From contig CAYFQB010000022.1 of NCBI GenBank assembly GCA_964345225.1, positions 1-14,623 on the forward strand: a stretch of 14,623 nt of DNA, in the 5' to 3' direction. The stretch comes from CAYFQB01 sp964345225 (GTDB lineage Bacteria > Nitrospirota > Thermodesulfovibrionia > Thermodesulfovibrionales > UBA6898). Positions 1-8,700 of this stretch are shown here, piece after piece. The position numbers and the translations under genes were made by a program. Under the pieces are notes generated by a model. The model made no database searches. It saw nothing but the letters and a program-made list of their open reading frames with translations, and was not told where the DNA came from. Within the stretch, counting starts at the first letter, position 1. Each line of letters starts with the position of its first letter.

Positions 1-312
1 GTACAGGTCAGGAATGACACTTTTCTTAAAGATTTCCTTGATAGATTTGTATTTTCTTTTAAGACAAATAAGAGAATATTGAAAGGAATGGTATTCCTTT
101 CAGTTTTTAATCAGGAGAAAATCGGCAATTTCATAGATCGAAATATTGTTGCATTTCTTCCGGTTAGAGAGACTATTGAGAACCTGCATCAGTTATCTCT
201 TGACAGGATGGTTGATCTGCTTAAGAATTTGGAAAATTCCAGTGTAGTCAAAATTAATCCGAACGGCAAAGTATATAAAGGAAAGCTGGTAAAAACATTT
301 ATGAATTTATAA
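1..312 (+). CDS. C-terminal fragment of an unrecognised protein (5' end outside window)
   Basis: The frame is open from the first base and stops at 310-312, giving about 103 codons. An internal TTG (79) or ATG (88) could be read as a start, but the frame has no stop upstream of them, so the simplest reading is the tail of a longer gene. The visible part is a soluble mixed alpha/beta sequence. It has a helical stretch (IENLHQLSLDRMVDLLKNLE) followed by a short beta-like segment (VVKINPNGKVYKGKLVKTF), a helix-then-hairpin pattern as in winged-helix or small alpha/beta C-terminal domains. There is no membrane segment and no motif I recognise. Base use is AT-rich like the rest of the window. No function is proposed. 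It is separated from the next gene by almost 1 kb, so it is not part of the downstream unit. Confidence 0.45.
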   Translation, partial: VQVRNDTFLKDFLDRFVFSFKTNKRILKGMVFLSVFNQEKIGNFIDRNIVAFLPVRETIENLHQLSLDRMVDLLKNLENSSVVKINPNGKVYKGKLVKTFMNL

Positions 313-480
313 AAGTTGTACAGTTTAACTCCCAAAATGCGTTTCAGTATAAAAAGAGCAGGTGTATTTGAAGAAAAAGGCCATGCCATTTCTACTTTAT
401 GAATCCCGACTTGTCGGGGCACCACCTTTGTTAATGCATTTCTGGTGAATTAAGTTGGACATATTCCTTTCTCTCTCTGG

Positions 481-508
481 AGGGAAATTTTTATGCAAAA
501 ATTTCCCT
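481..508. repeat. Perfect 12-bp inverted repeat with 4-nt loop
   Basis: Arms agggaaattttt (481-492) and aaaaatttccct (497-508) are exact reverse complements separated by atgc. No T-run follows on the + strand, so it is not a standard terminator. It abuts the 20-bp direct repeat that starts at 509. Confidence 0.8.
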
Positions 509-528
509 ATGTCCGCTCAAGAAACATG
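509..528 (+). repeat. 20-bp direct repeat, copy 1
   Basis: The sequence atgtccgctcaagaaacatg occurs here and again, identically and in the same orientation, at 14042-14061. A perfect 20-mer shared within a window of this size is very unlikely by chance. An 11-bp motif atgcgataagt lies 9 bases downstream (538-548). Confidence 0.85.
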
Positions 529-770
529 TATAGCGAGATGCGATAAGTGAGCGTTCAAAAATGCGATAAATCGCTTCCCAAAATCGTTTGACTGTGTCAA
601 AATTGGTTTGATTTTTATCCCTTTTGATTATATCATTATACAAAATTTCTTCCTCTTCTAATAAAGTTGTCAAGTTTTTTCTGATACTCGCCTGTTAAAG
701 TTATCCGGTCCTATTTAAAAATTTTAATTTTTTTTCTAAGGTTCAACTTTAAAATCTTCTGCAATTAGAC

Positions 771-971
771 GTCATGCTCCGGCCTCCGATCCAGTCGAGG
801 ACATGCTAGACAGGAGTATCCCTTTCCGTTATCCTCCGGCTTGACCGGGGGATCCAGAGTATATTTGTTATTGCTCCATTCTTTTGCAGAGAAGGTGCTT
901 GGATTCTCCGATCAAGCCTGCCTGTAGCCTCGATTCGGCGAAGCGGGCCGGCAGGCAGGTCGGGGAATGAC
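771..971. repeat. 201-bp GC-rich nested inverted-repeat element (MITE-like or intergenic repeat)
   Basis: The element stands out as GC-rich in an AT-rich region. Its ends form imperfect terminal inverted repeats: 771-787 against the complement of 955-971 match at 13 of 17 positions, with gtcat at the tip. Inside is a second inverted pair, 838-856 against 900-918, matching at 16 of 19. A third pair is exact: cctgcctg (917-924) and caggcagg (952-959). Nested palindromes of this type (attcc/ccgatcaag/gaatgac vocabulary) are familiar to me as dispersed intergenic elements in Nitrospirota- and Desulfobacterota-type genomes; that link is from memory. No coding capacity is seen. Confidence 0.65.
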
Positions 972-1176
972 TAAAACATTAGTACAATACCATATCGATA
1001 ACCCAGATTGTTTTACATGTTACGAGTAAGTGTTATTCTTTCTGCGACAGTTGTGGAATGACGCTTATTCGAATCAATCGTGATATTTTGACTTAAATAA
1101 ATTTTAAACAAATGGCAGCACAATAAAACTGCTCTTGGAAATATGGAAATAATTACACATACTTGAAATTAATAAA

Positions 1177-1206
1177 TATTTTTTAAACAAAAGTATTTAA
1201 AAAATA
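1177..1206. promoter_or_regulatory. 11-bp-arm AT-rich inverted repeat just upstream of the promoter
   Basis: Arms tattttttaaa (1177-1187) and tttaaaaaata (1196-1206) are perfect reverse complements with an 8-nt spacer. The repeat ends 9 bases before the -35 box. It could be an operator for the adjacent RHH protein, or its A/T tracts could act as an UP element. Its low complexity raises the chance that it is accidental. Confidence 0.4.
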
Positions 1207-1215
1207 AAATAAAAC

Positions 1216-1244
1216 TTGACAAGGTCTTTTTTATTTGATATACA
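1216..1244 (+). promoter_or_regulatory. Sigma70-type promoter for the 1280-13186 unit
   Basis: A perfect -35 TTGACA (1216-1221) is followed after exactly 17 bases by TATACA (1239-1244), four of six matches to the -10 consensus. Transcription would start near 1251, giving a leader of about 28 nt before the ATG at 1280. A 12-bp palindrome aaaatatatttt (1265-1276) lies in that leader and could be a further protein-binding site. Confidence 0.65.
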
Positions 1245-1279
1245 TTTTATTAATATGTTAGTCAAAAATATATTTTAAA

Positions 1280-1522
1280 ATGGAAATAAAAGGGAAGAAA
1301 AGAAAGAGGAAAAAAAAGGAACACAGGTATGTTACATCATTTACGATGAGGTTTGATAACTTTACCCTTGAGATGCTGGAAAGGATTGCCTATGACGAAG
1401 ACAAGACAAGGCCGGAAGCAATTCGGTCATCAGTAAAGTTTCTTTATCTGAAGAAATATGGACAAAAGGAGCTGGAGAAAATGAGAGAGAAGCATCGGCC
1501 AGCTTTTTTAAAAGAAGAGTAG
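1280..1522 (+). CDS. Small ribbon-helix-helix (CopG/Arc-type) DNA-binding protein
   Basis: This 80-residue protein has a very basic N-terminal tail (residues 3-15, mostly Lys and Arg). The following stretch fits the RHH pattern: a beta strand (about 18-26, TSFTMRFDN), helix 1 with LEMLERIAYDEDKTRPEAIR (about 30-49), then helix 2 (SSVKFLYLKKYG). The TRPEAIR turn matches the S/T-R-x-E-A-I-R signature of RHH repressors. Such proteins bind operators as dimers through the beta strand, and many regulate their own promoter. The start at 1280 keeps the basic tail; an in-frame ATG at 1346 would leave an intact core but lose part of the strand. No clear Shine-Dalgarno sequence is visible. It lies directly behind the strong promoter and 41 bp before the exported transglutaminase-like gene, so regulation of that unit is the likely job. 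No toxin partner of the usual small type follows, so a classic toxin-antitoxin pair is less likely. Confidence 0.75.
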   Translation: MEIKGKKRKRKKKEHRYVTSFTMRFDNFTLEMLERIAYDEDKTRPEAIRSSVKFLYLKKYGQKELEKMREKHRPAFLKEE

Positions 1523-1533
1523 ACTATGCTTCC

Positions 1534-1559
1534 ATCTTTATTAATGAAGGAATAAAGAT
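1534..1559 (+). promoter_or_regulatory. 9-bp hairpin displaying the candidate ribosome-binding site
   Basis: Arms atctttatt (1534-1542) and aataaagat (1551-1559) are exact reverse complements around the 8-nt loop aatgaagg. The loop carries the only Shine-Dalgarno-like sequence (gaagga, 1546-1551) upstream of the ATG at 1564. It is 12 nt away in linear distance and would be brought nearer if the hairpin forms. This could tune translation of the large exported protein. Confidence 0.45.
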
Positions 1560-1563
1560 ACTG

Positions 1564-4500
1564 ATGCAACCCATGTATTTTAGATATCTTAAGACAGTCG
1601 CAATCATGGTTCTCATAATCTTCTCATGGACATTTGGTGGGTTGTTTGAGGTAGCCTATGCAATACAGAACAGCAAAGGGCAGAGCGCAAAGAGCACTGA
1701 GCGAGATCAGAATCTTGGAGAAAAATTCCAAAAATCAATTGAAGAGATAGAACAGATACTTACTGACACAGTCACTGACACAGAGATAAAGAAAAACACA
1801 CTCAAAACCAAAAAATCAGAAATTGAATTTCTTGATATAGAGATAAGAAAACAGTTTAAGGAAACCCAGGAGAAGATCAATGAACTTCCCGAAGAAATAA
1901 AACAGAGGCACAGGGATTTTGTAAAAAAATATGAAGGCAATCTGAATGAACTAAAACGAAATCTTAAGGCAATTGAAAAGGCAAAGGACAAGGTCGAAGT
2001 TGAGGCTGAGATTAATATGACAAAGGAGCTTCTTAAGAAGGTAAAACCAAAAAAGAAGCACATCCCCCTTGACCCGAACAAACTTCCTTACAGGTCATCT
2101 GAGCCGATATTTAAAGAACCGCGACTAAAACCAGAAGAATTCAGAGAACTCTCAACCTTGAACCGTAAACCTGTGCTTGTTGCTTCTGTTGGTTCATTGG
2201 TAGGTTTACTTTCCTCAACTTTAGTTCAAGCTACAAATACCCCAACTAATTCTGATCTGTCAGAGACCATAGAAGTTCAGTTCACACCTGAGATATCAGC
2301 TAAGGCAGAGGAACTGGAACATAATCCTGTAAAGATATATGAATACGTAAAGAACAATTATTTCTTTGAACCATATTACGGTTCTTTAAAAGGGGCACAT
2401 GAAACTTTATTAGAAGGGGCAGGCAATGACTTTGATCAGGCTTCTCTTTTGATTGCCTTATTGAGAGTTTCCAATGTGCCTGCAAGATATGTCTACGGAA
2501 CTATTGAAGTCCCAATTGAAAGAATAAAGAAATGGCTTGGCGTAGAAGATGAGACAGTAGCAGGTGAAATTCTTGCATCAAACGGCATTCCTGTAGCACT
2601 TGTACAGGAAGGCGGGAAGATATCAAAAGCAAGATTAGAACATGTATGGGTAGAAGCATGGGTTTCATACGAAAACTACAGAGGGCATCCATATTCCCAG
2701 AACAAAACCTGGATACCCTTGGACCCGGGTTTCAAACTGGTTCAATACACCCGTGGACCTGATTTAAAACAGATAATGAACTTTGACCCTGAGAGTTTTA
2801 TGAATGAACTATTGTTACATTCAACATACAGCACTTCAGAGTATTATGTCAGCAATGTCAGCGAGGACTTTCTCCAGCAGAAACTTGAGGAGTATCAGTC
2901 CAACTTAGATGAATATTTAACCAATAATATACCCGATGCAAAGCCACAGGACTTGATCGGCAGTTTTGATATATTGTATGAAAAATTCGGAGTCCTTCCC
3001 GCTTCACTTCCTTATAAGGTTATTGTAAAAGGTATATCCTTTTCCGAAGTTCCCGATACCTTGAGACATAAACTCCAGATTGAGATTAAGGGTACGGATT
3101 ACTTTGGTACTGGTGATATATACTATCAGACCAATCTCTCACAGCTTGCTGGCAGGAGAATAACTATCCAATATCTACCAGAAACATCGGCTGATGAAAA
3201 TACATTAAAAACCTATGGAAAACTCTCTGCAACTCCTGCTTATCTTGTAAATATGAAGCCTGTATTGATGATAGACGGCTCTGCCGTGGCAACAGGCGGA
3301 GCGATAGGCCTAGGGAATATACAGCGAATGAATATCACTTTTTTGTCACCGAATATCTCAACGGACATTATAAACCATGACATGACTGCTGGCGGTTATT
3401 ATGCTATTGGACTTGACTTACAAAGAATCCCAAAGGCACTTTTGCAAAAACAGACAGACAGGATGCATGCCATGAAAATATACATTGAGTCAATCATTTC
3501 AGGAAATCCTTCCACTCCGCCCGAAGGAGATTCAAGAGATAACCTTATTGGAGACATGCTATACGATGTAGCAATAAATTATTTTTACAATCTTGATGCA
3601 TTAAATGATTTGACTGCACGAGTCACAGATACTGTTTGGTTAAGACAGCCTTCAGAGGCAATAGCTTTTATAGATTTAAAAGTAAACACTATATTTGGAA
3701 TACCACTATCTGCAAAACCTGTAGGTATGGGTATTGATGTAGATAGAAATATTGTATCCCCCTTTTCAATGACTGGAGATAATGATTTAGAGAAAGCCTT
3801 TAAAATGCAGAGTGGGATATATTCATCTGCAATGGAGCATATCATTTTTGAATGGATGTTTAATGTTAATGCAGTTTCAACAGTAAGAGTCCATCAAGAG
3901 GCTAATTCATTATCCATCCCAATCTATTTTGTATCAAGCCAGAACATTGGACAGGTTCTTCCAAATCTTCAGGTTTCCAGTTCTTTAAAATCAGATATTC
4001 AGAATGCTGTTAATGGTGGTCTGACAGTTATTATCCCGCAGACAGAAATAACATTATATAACTGGAGTGGTACAGGGTATATAGTCCAAAACCCAACAAC
4101 CTTTGATGGTGCATACAGAATTTCCGGGGGAATAAATGGAGGATCAACAACTTGCTTGACTGAAGGCAACTGTTATTTCAATGCAGATCATCCTTGCATT
4201 CTACCAGGTGGCGAGGAAAATCTTTGGGGTCAACTCATCGATGATATTGATAATCTTCTTGCTGTTGCCAATATATTGCTTTTGGGAGAGGTAAACCTTC
4301 AAGGTTTGGCAGATGAACTATGTTCACTTTTACAAGGAATAAGTCCTACAGCACCTGGTGCATTTAAAGCAGAAAAAATTCTAATACAATTCAAAATAGA
4401 TGTTGCATTAATGGTCATTGCGATTAGTGCTAGTCGAATATCACCTCCAGAAATAGGTGATTTACTTTCTTTTGCTGTAAATGAAATTCTATTAACGGGC

Positions 4501-4620
4501 TATTGCTTTGAAGGTGATATTTTAGAATACTCAGGCTATTTTATAATTCATTATCTTTATGAATATGTAGTTTTATTCAGGGCTGGTCTGATAGGAGCTT
4601 TTCCTGACCTGGAGAATTAA
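1564..4620 (+). CDS. Exported transglutaminase-like protein lacking the catalytic Cys
   Basis: 1018 residues. A Sec signal peptide covers residues 1-33 (hydrophobic core 11-28, likely cleavage after AYA). A charged helical region (about 45-160), rich in Glu and Lys heptads, reads as coiled coil. The transglutaminase-like core lies at about 235-395, with ASLLIALLR.SNVPARYVYG (293-312), His360 in HVWVEAWV and Asp387 in WIPLDPGF. The catalytic Cys position of the family (GxCxDxA) is Asp289 in GNDFDQA, so thiol chemistry is not expected. In the relatives I recall, this position is Ala (GNAFDTA) and the domain precedes RHS/YD-repeat sequence. The middle (470-850) is beta-rich, ending in SGTGYIVQNP...GAYRISGG. 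After residue 860 comes a tail with three close Cys (864, 870, 878) and several hydrophobic helices, and no RHS repeats. It probably acts in the periplasm or at the surface as a binding or assembly factor. The next gene starts 4 bp after the stop. An alternative start is ATG 1573. Confidence 0.85.
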   Translation: MQPMYFRYLKTVAIMVLIIFSWTFGGLFEVAYAIQNSKGQSAKSTERDQNLGEKFQKSIEEIEQILTDTVTDTEIKKNTLKTKKSEIEFLDIEIRKQFKETQEKINELPEEIKQRHRDFVKKYEGNLNELKRNLKAIEKAKDKVEVEAEINMTKELLKKVKPKKKHIPLDPNKLPYRSSEPIFKEPRLKPEEFRELSTLNRKPVLVASVGSLVGLLSSTLVQATNTPTNSDLSETIEVQFTPEISAKAEELEHNPVKIYEYVKNNYFFEPYYGSLKGAHETLLEGAGNDFDQASLLIALLRVSNVPARYVYGTIEVPIERIKKWLGVEDETVAGEILASNGIPVALVQEGGKISKARLEHVWVEAWVSYENYRGHPYSQNKTWIPLDPGFKLVQYTRGPDLKQIMNFDPESFMNELLLHSTYSTSEYYVSNVSEDFLQQKLEEYQSNLDEYLTNNIPDAKPQDLIGSFDILYEKFGVLPASLPYKVIVKGISFSEVPDTLRHKLQIEIKGTDYFGTGDIYYQTNLSQLAGRRITIQYLPETSADENTLKTYGKLSATPAYLVNMKPVLMIDGSAVATGGAIGLGNIQRMNITFLSPNISTDIINHDMTAGGYYAIGLDLQRIPKALLQKQTDRMHAMKIYIESIISGNPSTPPEGDSRDNLIGDMLYDVAINYFYNLDALNDLTARVTDTVWLRQPSEAIAFIDLKVNTIFGIPLSAKPVGMGIDVDRNIVSPFSMTGDNDLEKAFKMQSGIYSSAMEHIIFEWMFNVNAVSTVRVHQEANSLSIPIYFVSSQNIGQVLPNLQVSSSLKSDIQNAVNGGLTVIIPQTEITLYNWSGTGYIVQNPTTFDGAYRISGGINGGSTTCLTEGNCYFNADHPCILPGGEENLWGQLIDDIDNLLAVANILLLGEVNLQGLADELCSLLQGISPTAPGAFKAEKILIQFKIDVALMVIAISASRISPPEIGDLLSFAVNEILLTGYCFEGDILEYSGYFIIHYLYEYVVLFRAGLIGAFPDLEN
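4611..4614 (+). promoter_or_regulatory. Shine-Dalgarno inside the end of the upstream gene
   Basis: GGAG lies 10 nt before the ATG at 4625, within the last codons of the preceding gene. This supports both the chosen start and translational coupling of the two genes. Confidence 0.65.
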
Positions 4621-4624
4621 TATA

Positions 4625-5653
4625 ATGATAAAAAAACTCATTGTATTTACAGTTTGCTTACTTTTACTGTCAACAATAGCTTTTGCTGATGGAAAGTGGG
4701 TACCTGTTAAGAGCCCGGGTAGATTAGGGTATTTTGATATTTGCTTTGCTGATAAAAATAACGGATGGATTGTAGGGTCAGCCTACGGTGACGAACGATT
4801 AATATTACATACTTCTGACGGTGGCAGGACATGGCAAAGGCAATCAAAAAAAGGTAAATGGGCTCAATTTTTATATGTAAATAGAGGGTGTTCCTTTGTT
4901 GACTCTCAGAATGGATGGATAGTGGGCGATAAAGGCTTAATTCTACATACCTTAACTGGCGGATTAGTGTGGCAGAAACAGGACAGTGGACTTAAACCCT
5001 TAAATGTACGTGGTTTCAAGATGCCAATCGACTTATTTAGCGTTCAATTCACAGATAAGAATAATGGATGGGCAGTAGGAGCTTTAGGCACCATTATCCA
5101 TACTGAAAATGGAGGGATAACCTGGGAAAGACAGCGTTCTGGAACTACTCAAATTTTGTGGGATATTCATTGTATTGATAGAAACAACTGCTGGGCTGTT
5201 GGAAGTAGAGGGACTATATTGCATACAACTAACGGCGGGGAGAAATGGTTAGGACTTTTTAGGGGCTGGAAAAAACAGGAAAGTAATACATGGGCACATC
5301 TATATGGGGTGTATTTTATAGATAAAGATAACGGCTGGGTTGTAGGAAATGGAGGAATATTTAATACTTCTAATGGCGGAAAGACATGGCAAACACAAGC
5401 AAGGTTTAGAAAGACAGACCTTTACAAGGTCTTCTTTGTTAATAAAGACAAAGGGTGGGCTGTTGGTTGGAATCTAAAAAGTCCCAAAGGTGTTATCAAA
5501 TATACAGAAGATGGCGGAAAGACATGGCTTTCGCAAGAGAGCGGCACTATATACAGCCTTTCATCAGTTTATTTCATCGATGAAGATAAAGGCTTTGCAG
5601 TTGGAGAGCATACAATACTTCGCTATGTAGGAGACAATGAAACAGGGAAGTGA
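4625..5653 (+). CDS. Exported Ycf48-like beta-propeller protein
   Basis: 342 residues. A Sec signal peptide (1-21) is likely cleaved after AFA; there is no lipobox Cys. The mature protein is made of seven Ycf48-type repeats. Each has a GW-x-VG strand followed by H-T-x-x-G-G-x-x-W, with the G/C-W/F-x-VG cores at about residues 47, 97, 148, 189, 237, 277 and 323. This signature is shared with the photosystem II assembly factor Ycf48/HCF136 and with many bacterial exported proteins of unrelated role; Asp-rich turns (TDKNNGW, IDKDNGW) precede most blades. Seven blades is the usual complete number, so the protein looks intact. In non-photosynthetic bacteria the fold is a binding scaffold, so a chaperone or ligand-binding role for a neighbouring exported protein is an inference. 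It is translationally coupled to the transglutaminase-like gene upstream, and 93 bp separate it from the giant gene downstream. Confidence 0.88.
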   Translation: MIKKLIVFTVCLLLLSTIAFADGKWVPVKSPGRLGYFDICFADKNNGWIVGSAYGDERLILHTSDGGRTWQRQSKKGKWAQFLYVNRGCSFVDSQNGWIVGDKGLILHTLTGGLVWQKQDSGLKPLNVRGFKMPIDLFSVQFTDKNNGWAVGALGTIIHTENGGITWERQRSGTTQILWDIHCIDRNNCWAVGSRGTILHTTNGGEKWLGLFRGWKKQESNTWAHLYGVYFIDKDNGWVVGNGGIFNTSNGGKTWQTQARFRKTDLYKVFFVNKDKGWAVGWNLKSPKGVIKYTEDGGKTWLSQESGTIYSLSSVYFIDEDKGFAVGEHTILRYVGDNETGK

Positions 5654-5730
5654 CATAAACACTATTATATTTCAATATTGGAGATCAGAACACCATAACA
5701 GAGAAATCTCCTTAGTTAGTATGGGATTCT

Positions 5731-5736
5731 GGAGAG
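5731..5736 (+). promoter_or_regulatory. Ribosome-binding site of the giant gene
   Basis: GGAGAG lies 10 nt before the ATG at 5747, a good Shine-Dalgarno that fixes the start of the 2479-residue protein and places the signal peptide at its N-terminus. Confidence 0.7.
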
Positions 5737-5746
5737 TAGCTGAGTC

Positions 5747-8700
5747 ATGAAAAAATATGTAATATTGATGATTTTTATTTTTACAATAATCACCAATGCA
5801 TCTGCTGACATCCAGAACAGTATTGATACTGGTCTTAATTGGCTACTGACAAAACAGAACGAAGATGGAAGTTTTGGATATCAATCGGAAATATTATTCA
5901 GGGATACAGAAGAGGTATTAAATACACTTTATATCTTTAACCAAAAAGGAAGCCAATATCAAAGCGGTCTACAATGGTCTTTAAACACTAAAGCAAACAG
6001 CATAGATTTTATTGCAAGAAAAATTATACTTCTTTCAGATGAAGGTATAGATACAACAGTAGGGATAAACATTCTTTTAGAGAATCAAAATACAGACGGA
6101 GGTTGGGGAATATCGCCTGTCCATGAAAGTGACGTACTTGACACAGCCTTGGCCCTTCAAGCCCTCATGGCTACTGACTACTCAGATATGAATGTCATTA
6201 ACTCAGCCCTTGGGTATCTTCTCTCAATCCAAAATCCCGATGGTGGCTGGGGATTCTATCAGGGGGATGGTAGTAATGTATATATGACAGCAGTGGTTTC
6301 AATGACCCTTCAGCAGTTTCCCCAGACAACTTCTTATGCTACAGCCATCAACAAGGCAACTGCTTATCTTATTGCCCATCATAACATAGACAAAGGATTT
6401 GGCCTTTCAACAGTCTTAGGATCAACTGTCTATGAAACAGCACTGGCTTATATTGCATTGGTTGGAGTAATAACTGATAATACAGTGCTTGGTAATGCTG
6501 TCAATTATCTTATATCCGCACAATCACCGGATGGTTCATGGCTTCAAGACACTTATAACACAGCCCTTGCATTAAGGGCATTATATCTTGCAGAGAACAA
6601 ACCCCCTCCGCAACCCAAACCAATCATAGGAACTGTCACTGGTCAAGTTGTTGATGCATCGACCAACCAGCCTTTAAGCGGTGTATCTGTGGTTCTCCAG
6701 TCTGACACGGGCATAAATGCAGTAACAGATTCAACCGGAGGTTTTTCGCTGTCAAACATACCACCGGGAAGCTACGTAATAAACTTCAATCTCACAGGAT
6801 ATACAAAATCAAGCATAACTGTGGATATCACAGAAGGCTCAATTGTGAGTCTTGGAACAATCCCTCTTTCAATAGAACCCACTACTGGCATTATAAAAGG
6901 CATTGTCACCGACGCGGAGAATGGACAACCATTAGAAGGTGTACATATTACAGCAACAGGCTCTTTCAGTGGCAGCACTTTGACCGGCATAGATGGAAAT
7001 TTTATCTTTACCAATGTTCCCCCAGGAGGTGTAACCCTTACAGCATCAAAAACAGGATACTATCCAGCCACAGGTACAGGAACAGTCGTATCCGGAGGTA
7101 TATTGTTTTTCAATCCACAATTGAGTACCCAACCACCACCGACAACGTTAGGGAATCTAACAGGAAAGGTCTTTGATGGTTTATTAAATAAACCAATCCA
7201 GGGAGCAACAATCTCCCTCTCAGGAGGTCTATCCACAAGCACAGATGCACAGGGAGTCTTTATTATAGAAGATATCATACAAAATAAATATCAATTAACC
7301 GTTTCTGCCCCAGGATACATAAGCCAGATTTATCAGATTATGATATCTTCAGGTGTAACAACAGACATGCAGAAGATTTTTCTTATTCCTATTCTTCAGA
7401 CTACAACAATAACCGGAAAAGTTACTGATGCAATTACTGATAATCCTATAGAAATGGCCAATGTTGTGGTAGTTGGAACCTCTATTTATACAAAGACAGA
7501 TAACGATGGAACTTATACTATTAGTGGTTTAACACAGGCATCTTTGGACCTCAGGGCATCTGCCATAGGTTATGATTGCCTAACATATCAGATAGAAGTA
7601 AATATGCCAGGTGTTTTTACAGTAAATTTTGAGCTTATGCCAAGCATTATCAGTTCTCTTAAGATTACGGACCTGATCACTGACAAACAGACTTATTCAA
7701 TTGATTCGGACGTGACGATAACAGCAACTATCGAAAATTCTGATAGTAATCCCATTAACGCTCAAGTAATTGTGCATATTTCAGACAGCACTGATAATGT
7801 AATAGCGATACTCCACGGGGAACCAGAAACAACATTTTATCCTTCTGTTTCTACCCCGGTTACTATTGATTGGAATACAGGTCAATTCCCATCTGGATAT
7901 TACAACATCAGGGTAAAAATTATTAAACCTTCATCCATATTCTATGATGGCGGAACCAATGATGTTTTATCTGAGAGAACCACATATATCAATATTCTGC
8001 CTGTTTCTAAGATTGATGGAGCCATGTCCTTATCACCACCTGTTACACAGGCTGATATGCTAACACCTGTTTCAATTAAGGCAACTATCAGAAATACTGG
8101 AAACACAGTTATTTCAAGCATGATTCAACTGGAGGTTAAGTATGAGGAACAATTGATTTATAGTCAAAACAGGCAAATTAATAATCTTCCGATAAACAAT
8201 ATTATCGAATTTGATTTCGGCAGTTTTGAGGCAAACCAGGGAGGTATTTACTCGCTAATCCTAACACCTGTTGATAACAGCGTATCAGGAAGTATAACAA
8301 CAACTTATTACGTCGGTCCCCACGCAAATGCAAACTTTACAGTAATTCCTGATAAAGCCCCACCTGGTGATGTTAATGTGAAAGCGACTATAAAAACAAC
8401 TGGTGGTGGAGCTAATAACGGAATGGTAATAAATCCATTATTACCCCTGATAAGGGAATCTACTCAAAAAGCAATAAACTGGGAGCAACAGAGGGCGTTT
8501 AATTATAATTGCAATGCCTGTCATGTTCAGAGTCAAATTCTTGCATCATTAGAACTATCACGGAATAAAGTCCAGATAGATAATACAGTTGCTGACGGGT
8601 TGTTCAATGCATTTAAGAGTTGGCAAAAAACAAATGGGGCATTTAGTGCTGATGGCATAAAATCCGGCCATAACAGTGTAACCACACTTGCCTTATGGGC

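Larger units (their letters stand above)
313..1279. other. Gene-free stretch with several repeats and a promoter
   Basis: No convincing gene is seen on either strand. In order it holds: a small hairpin with 6-bp arms at 405-410/413-418 (cccgac/gtcggg); a perfect 12-bp hairpin (481-508); a 20-bp sequence repeated at the far end of the window (509-528); GCGATAA-containing units at 538-570; a 201-bp GC-rich element (771-971); an AT-rich inverted repeat (1177-1206); and a sigma70-type promoter (1216-1244). No Rho-independent terminator with a T-run was found after the gene ending at 312. Confidence 0.7.

Noticed and set aside
189..425. Reverse-strand 78-codon frame
   Set aside because: It overlaps the end of the open + strand frame and reads as an antisense shadow running into the spacer, without domain-like features.
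491..673. Reverse-strand 60-codon frame with a run of Glu
   Set aside because: It starts at TTG without a ribosome-binding site, overlaps the perfect hairpin and the 20-bp repeat, and shows no recognisable fold.
1121..1140. Sigma54-like tggca...ctgc pair
   Set aside because: The GG and GC dinucleotides are spaced too far apart for a -24/-12 promoter.
1707..2081. Reverse-strand 124-codon frame rich in Ser and Phe
   Set aside because: It is the mirror of the Lys/Glu-rich coiled coil on the + strand; such composition is expected from antisense of that region.
5680..5711. Hairpin ggagat/atctcc in the spacer before the giant gene
   Set aside because: The stem is only 6 bp with a 20-nt loop, within what chance gives.
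8495..8545. Complement-type thioester site in toroid 2
   Set aside because: The GCGEQ signature is absent; CNACH fits a heme motif better.
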